Below, piece after piece: positions 5,921 through 8,201 of a stretch of 8,201 bases of DNA (its first letter is position 1; every line of letters begins with the position of its first letter). Position numbers and translations under genes: made by a program. The notes under the pieces are model-generated. The model searched no databases. It worked only from the letters and a program-made list of their open reading frames with translations, and was not told where the DNA came from. The DNA comes from Chloroflexota bacterium. Lineage in GTDB: Bacteria > Chloroflexota > Limnocylindria > Limnocylindrales > CSP1-4. The stretch is from positions 1 to 8,201 of the forward strand of contig JACCVB010000199.1 of the NCBI GenBank assembly GCA_013698385.1, in the 5' to 3' direction.

Positions 5921-8191
5921 ATCAGCATGGCCAGCACGACCCCTCGATCCAAGACCGCCGCTGTCGCGAGCAAGGACCCTGCCCCTCGGCGCGGCCCGCG
6001 CCGGGCGCCGGCGATCGTGCGCGGCCCTGCCGGCGGCGATCCCGATCTGGAGGTCCTGCGAACCGCCCTGCAGGCGTCCATCGCGGAGCACCACCTCGCG
6101 GCTGACCTGGATGCCGTGGATCGTGCCTTCGATCTCGCCGTCGAGGCGCATGCGGCCCAGCGCCGGGCGACCGGGGAGCCGTACGTCGTCCATCCCATCG
6201 CTTCCGCCCAGATCCTGGCCGATCTCGGGATCGACCCGGTCGCCATCCAGGCAGCGCTCCTGCACGACGTCCCCGAGGACACCGAATACAGCCTGACCGA
6301 TGTCGAGGAGCGTTTCGGCAGTGAAGTCGCCCAGCTCGTGGACGGGGTGACCAAGCTGTCCAAGTTCAGCACGCACAGCCACGAGCAGCAACAGGCGGAG
6401 AACATCCGCAAGATGCTCCTCGCCATGGCCCAGGACATCCGGGTCGTGCTCATCAAGCTGGCCGATCGACTCCACAACATGCGCACCCTGTACGGCCTTC
6501 CATCGGAAAAGCAGGTGCGCATCGCCCACCAGACGATGGAGATCTACGCCCCGCTCGCGGAGCGGCTCGGGATCTGGCAGATGAAATGGGAACTGGAGGA
6601 CCTGGCCTTCAAGGTCCTCGACCCCGAGCGCTTCCGGGAGCTGGCCAAGCTGCTCGACACGCGGCGCAAGGGCAGAGAGAGTTACATCGATCGCGCGATC
6701 GCCGAGTTGCGACCGAAGCTCGAGGCCGCCGGCATCGAGGCCGACCTCCAGGGGCGACCGAAACATATCTACAGCATCTGGAAGAAGATGCAGCGCAAGA
6801 GCGCGGAGTTCGGCGAGATCTACGACGTCTACGCCATCCGCCTGCTGGTCGATGACGTGCGCGACTGTTACGCCGCACTCGGCATCGTGCATTCGATCTG
6901 GCGACCGATCCCAGGGCAGTTCGACGACTACATCGCCGTGCCCAAGAACAACCTCTACCAGTCCCTGCATACGGCGGTTATCGCGATCGACGGCAAGCCC
7001 CTCGAGATCCAGATCCGCACCCACCAGATGCACCAGGTGAGTGAAGTCGGCATCGCCGCCCACTGGCGCTACAAGGAGGGCACGAAGTCCGACCGCGAGT
7101 ACGACGCCAAGCTCGCCTGGCTGCGCCAGCTGATGGACTGGCAACGGGACGTGTCCGAGTCCGACGCGACCGAATTCGTGGAAGGCATCAAGCTCGACAT
7201 CTTCCAGGACCAGGTGTTCGTGTTCACGCCCAAGGGCGATATCAAGGACCTGCCTGCGGGCGCAACGGCGCTCGACTTCGCCTATCGCATCCACACGGAC
7301 GTCGGGCATCGGACGATCGGGTCCAAGGTCAATAACCGGCTCGTCCCACTGGACTCCCGGCTGAAGAACGGCGACATCGTCGAGATCGTCACGACCAAGG
7401 CGGACCATGGGCCCTCGCGAGACTGGCTGAACGTGGTCCGGACGAGTCACGCCCGCGAGAAGATCCGGCAATGGTTCAAGCGCAAGGACCGCGACGAGAA
7501 CATCGTCCACGGTCGCGAGTCACTGGAGCGGGAGCTGCGCCGCCTGGCCCGGACCTCGATCGCGGCCGTCGGGGTCGATCGCATCGGCGAGGTGGCACGC
7601 CAGTTCAACTACGAGGGCGCGGATGATTTCTACGCGGCCATCGGCTACGGAGCGGTCGGTCCGCAGGCCGTGGTCATGCGCCTCGGGGTCGTCGACGACG
7701 GCCAGAGCCAGCTTCCCACGGTCGCTCCGCCCCAGGCGATCGCCCGGACCGGTGGCGTCAGGGTCAAGGGCGTCGGCGACCTGCTGGTCCGATTCGCAAA
7801 GTGCTGCCATCCCATCCCGGGTGACCCGATCGCGGGCTTCATCACCCGCGGCAAGGGCGTGACCGTCCACCTCCAGAGCTGCCCGACGGTGGCCCATGAA
7901 CGGGAGGTCAGCCGGCTGGTCGAGGTCGAGTGGGAGGCCGAGGCGACGCAGACCTATCCGATCGCCATCCGGGTGGAGGCCTACGACCGGACCGGGCTGT
8001 TGAGTGACATCACCCAGGTCGTGGCCGAGAACAAGGTCAATATCCTCGCCGCGCACGTCGGGGTCACGCCGGACCACACGGCCGTCGTGACGGCCACCCT
8101 CCAGGTCCAGTCCGTCTCCCAGCTGGCCCGGGTCATGAGTCGGATCGAGAACCTCAAGGACGTGCTCAACGTGCAGCGTGACCTGGGTTGA
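5918..8191 (+). CDS. rel: Bifunctional RelA/SpoT-family (p)ppGpp synthetase/hydrolase
   Basis: A complete 757-residue long RSH protein that makes ppGpp/pppGpp from ATP and GDP/GTP and hydrolyses it, controlling the stringent response. Domains: a 40-residue Ala/Pro/Arg-rich tail; HD hydrolase about 70-190, with H92 (YVVHP), HDVPEDT (116-122) and KLADRLHNMRT (180-190), so the metal and catalytic residues are intact; synthetase about 270-390, with GRPKHIYSIWKKM (279-291), the loop GQFDDY (333-338), YQSLHT (347-352) and EIQIRT (363-368); TGS about 427-492 (FTPKGDIKDLPAGATALDFAY); a helical region; a zinc-finger-like segment with CCHPIPGD (629-636) and C655; and a C-terminal ACT domain about 680-755 (YDRTGLLSDITQVV). 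The loop is Q-F-D-D, where bifunctional enzymes usually have R-x-K-D and E. coli RelA has E-F-D-D. TTG 5918 fits the Shine-Dalgarno; ATG 5927 would remove three residues. The stem-loop and 57-base gap suggest its own or partly separate regulation. Confidence 0.93.
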   Translation: MISMASTTPRSKTAAVASKDPAPRRGPRRAPAIVRGPAGGDPDLEVLRTALQASIAEHHLAADLDAVDRAFDLAVEAHAAQRRATGEPYVVHPIASAQILADLGIDPVAIQAALLHDVPEDTEYSLTDVEERFGSEVAQLVDGVTKLSKFSTHSHEQQQAENIRKMLLAMAQDIRVVLIKLADRLHNMRTLYGLPSEKQVRIAHQTMEIYAPLAERLGIWQMKWELEDLAFKVLDPERFRELAKLLDTRRKGRESYIDRAIAELRPKLEAAGIEADLQGRPKHIYSIWKKMQRKSAEFGEIYDVYAIRLLVDDVRDCYAALGIVHSIWRPIPGQFDDYIAVPKNNLYQSLHTAVIAIDGKPLEIQIRTHQMHQVSEVGIAAHWRYKEGTKSDREYDAKLAWLRQLMDWQRDVSESDATEFVEGIKLDIFQDQVFVFTPKGDIKDLPAGATALDFAYRIHTDVGHRTIGSKVNNRLVPLDSRLKNGDIVEIVTTKADHGPSRDWLNVVRTSHAREKIRQWFKRKDRDENIVHGRESLERELRRLARTSIAAVGVDRIGEVARQFNYEGADDFYAAIGYGAVGPQAVVMRLGVVDDGQSQLPTVAPPQAIARTGGVRVKGVGDLLVRFAKCCHPIPGDPIAGFITRGKGVTVHLQSCPTVAHEREVSRLVEVEWEAEATQTYPIAIRVEAYDRTGLLSDITQVVAENKVNILAAHVGVTPDHTAVVTATLQVQSVSQLARVMSRIENLKDVLNVQRDLG

Positions 8192-8201
8192 CGTCCGCGG
8201 T

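Noticed and set aside
5912..7510. 532-codon open frame on the minus strand opposite rel
   Set aside because: Its Asp/Val/Leu-rich composition is the reverse-complement image of rel codons, with no motif or ribosome binding site of its own; the + strand Rel motifs are unambiguous.

Overview
The window is visibly GC-rich and densely coded, and every recognisable gene is on the + strand. It reads as a bacterial chromosomal housekeeping locus for cell-wall assembly followed by a stringent-response gene. Third codon positions are almost always G or C, and genes join through 4-base stop/start overlaps (GTGA, ATGA, ATGA). Together with the gene order murJ - femAB - femAB - murE and a divergent MurE, this suggests an uncultured high-GC lineage such as a Chloroflexota of the Limnocylindria type. 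That placement is inference; a high-GC actinobacterial lineage cannot be excluded from the sequence alone. No insertion sequence, CRISPR array, tRNA, rRNA or sign of recent transfer was seen.

Layout. Positions 1-467 hold the C-terminal end of the lipid II flippase MurJ. Positions 464-1513 and 1510-2628 hold two tandem, strongly diverged FemAB-family aminoacyl transferases, which use aminoacyl-tRNA to add side-chain amino acids to peptidoglycan stems. Positions 2625-4205 hold a MurE-type Mur ligase. These four genes overlap end to end and almost certainly share one transcript. After a 44-base gap, 4250-5860 encodes a secreted M14 zinc carboxypeptidase with a C-terminal beta-sandwich domain. 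A 57-base gap with a strong 32-nt stem-loop (5870-5901) and a good Shine-Dalgarno leads to 5918-8191, a complete long RelA/SpoT homologue with HD hydrolase, synthetase, TGS, zinc-finger-like and ACT regions. The last ten bases (8192-8201) hold nothing I can call.

How they fit together. MurE adds the third, diamino residue of the stem peptide. FemAB enzymes acylate the free amino group of that residue to build an interpeptide branch. MurJ moves the finished lipid-linked unit across the membrane. The block is therefore a compact module for choosing and decorating stem-peptide residue 3. MurE carries E-D-P-R where DAP-adding enzymes carry D-N-P-R, so the third amino acid may not be meso-DAP (inference). 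The secreted carboxypeptidase keeps all catalytic residues, but has Arg at the S1' specificity position, which predicts preference for acidic C-terminal residues. The Rel protein has an intact hydrolase motif set but a Q-F-D-D loop in the synthetase domain, unlike the R-x-K-D of most bifunctional Rel enzymes. I see no wholly unknown system; the most unusual content is in these motif variants and in the rel leader.
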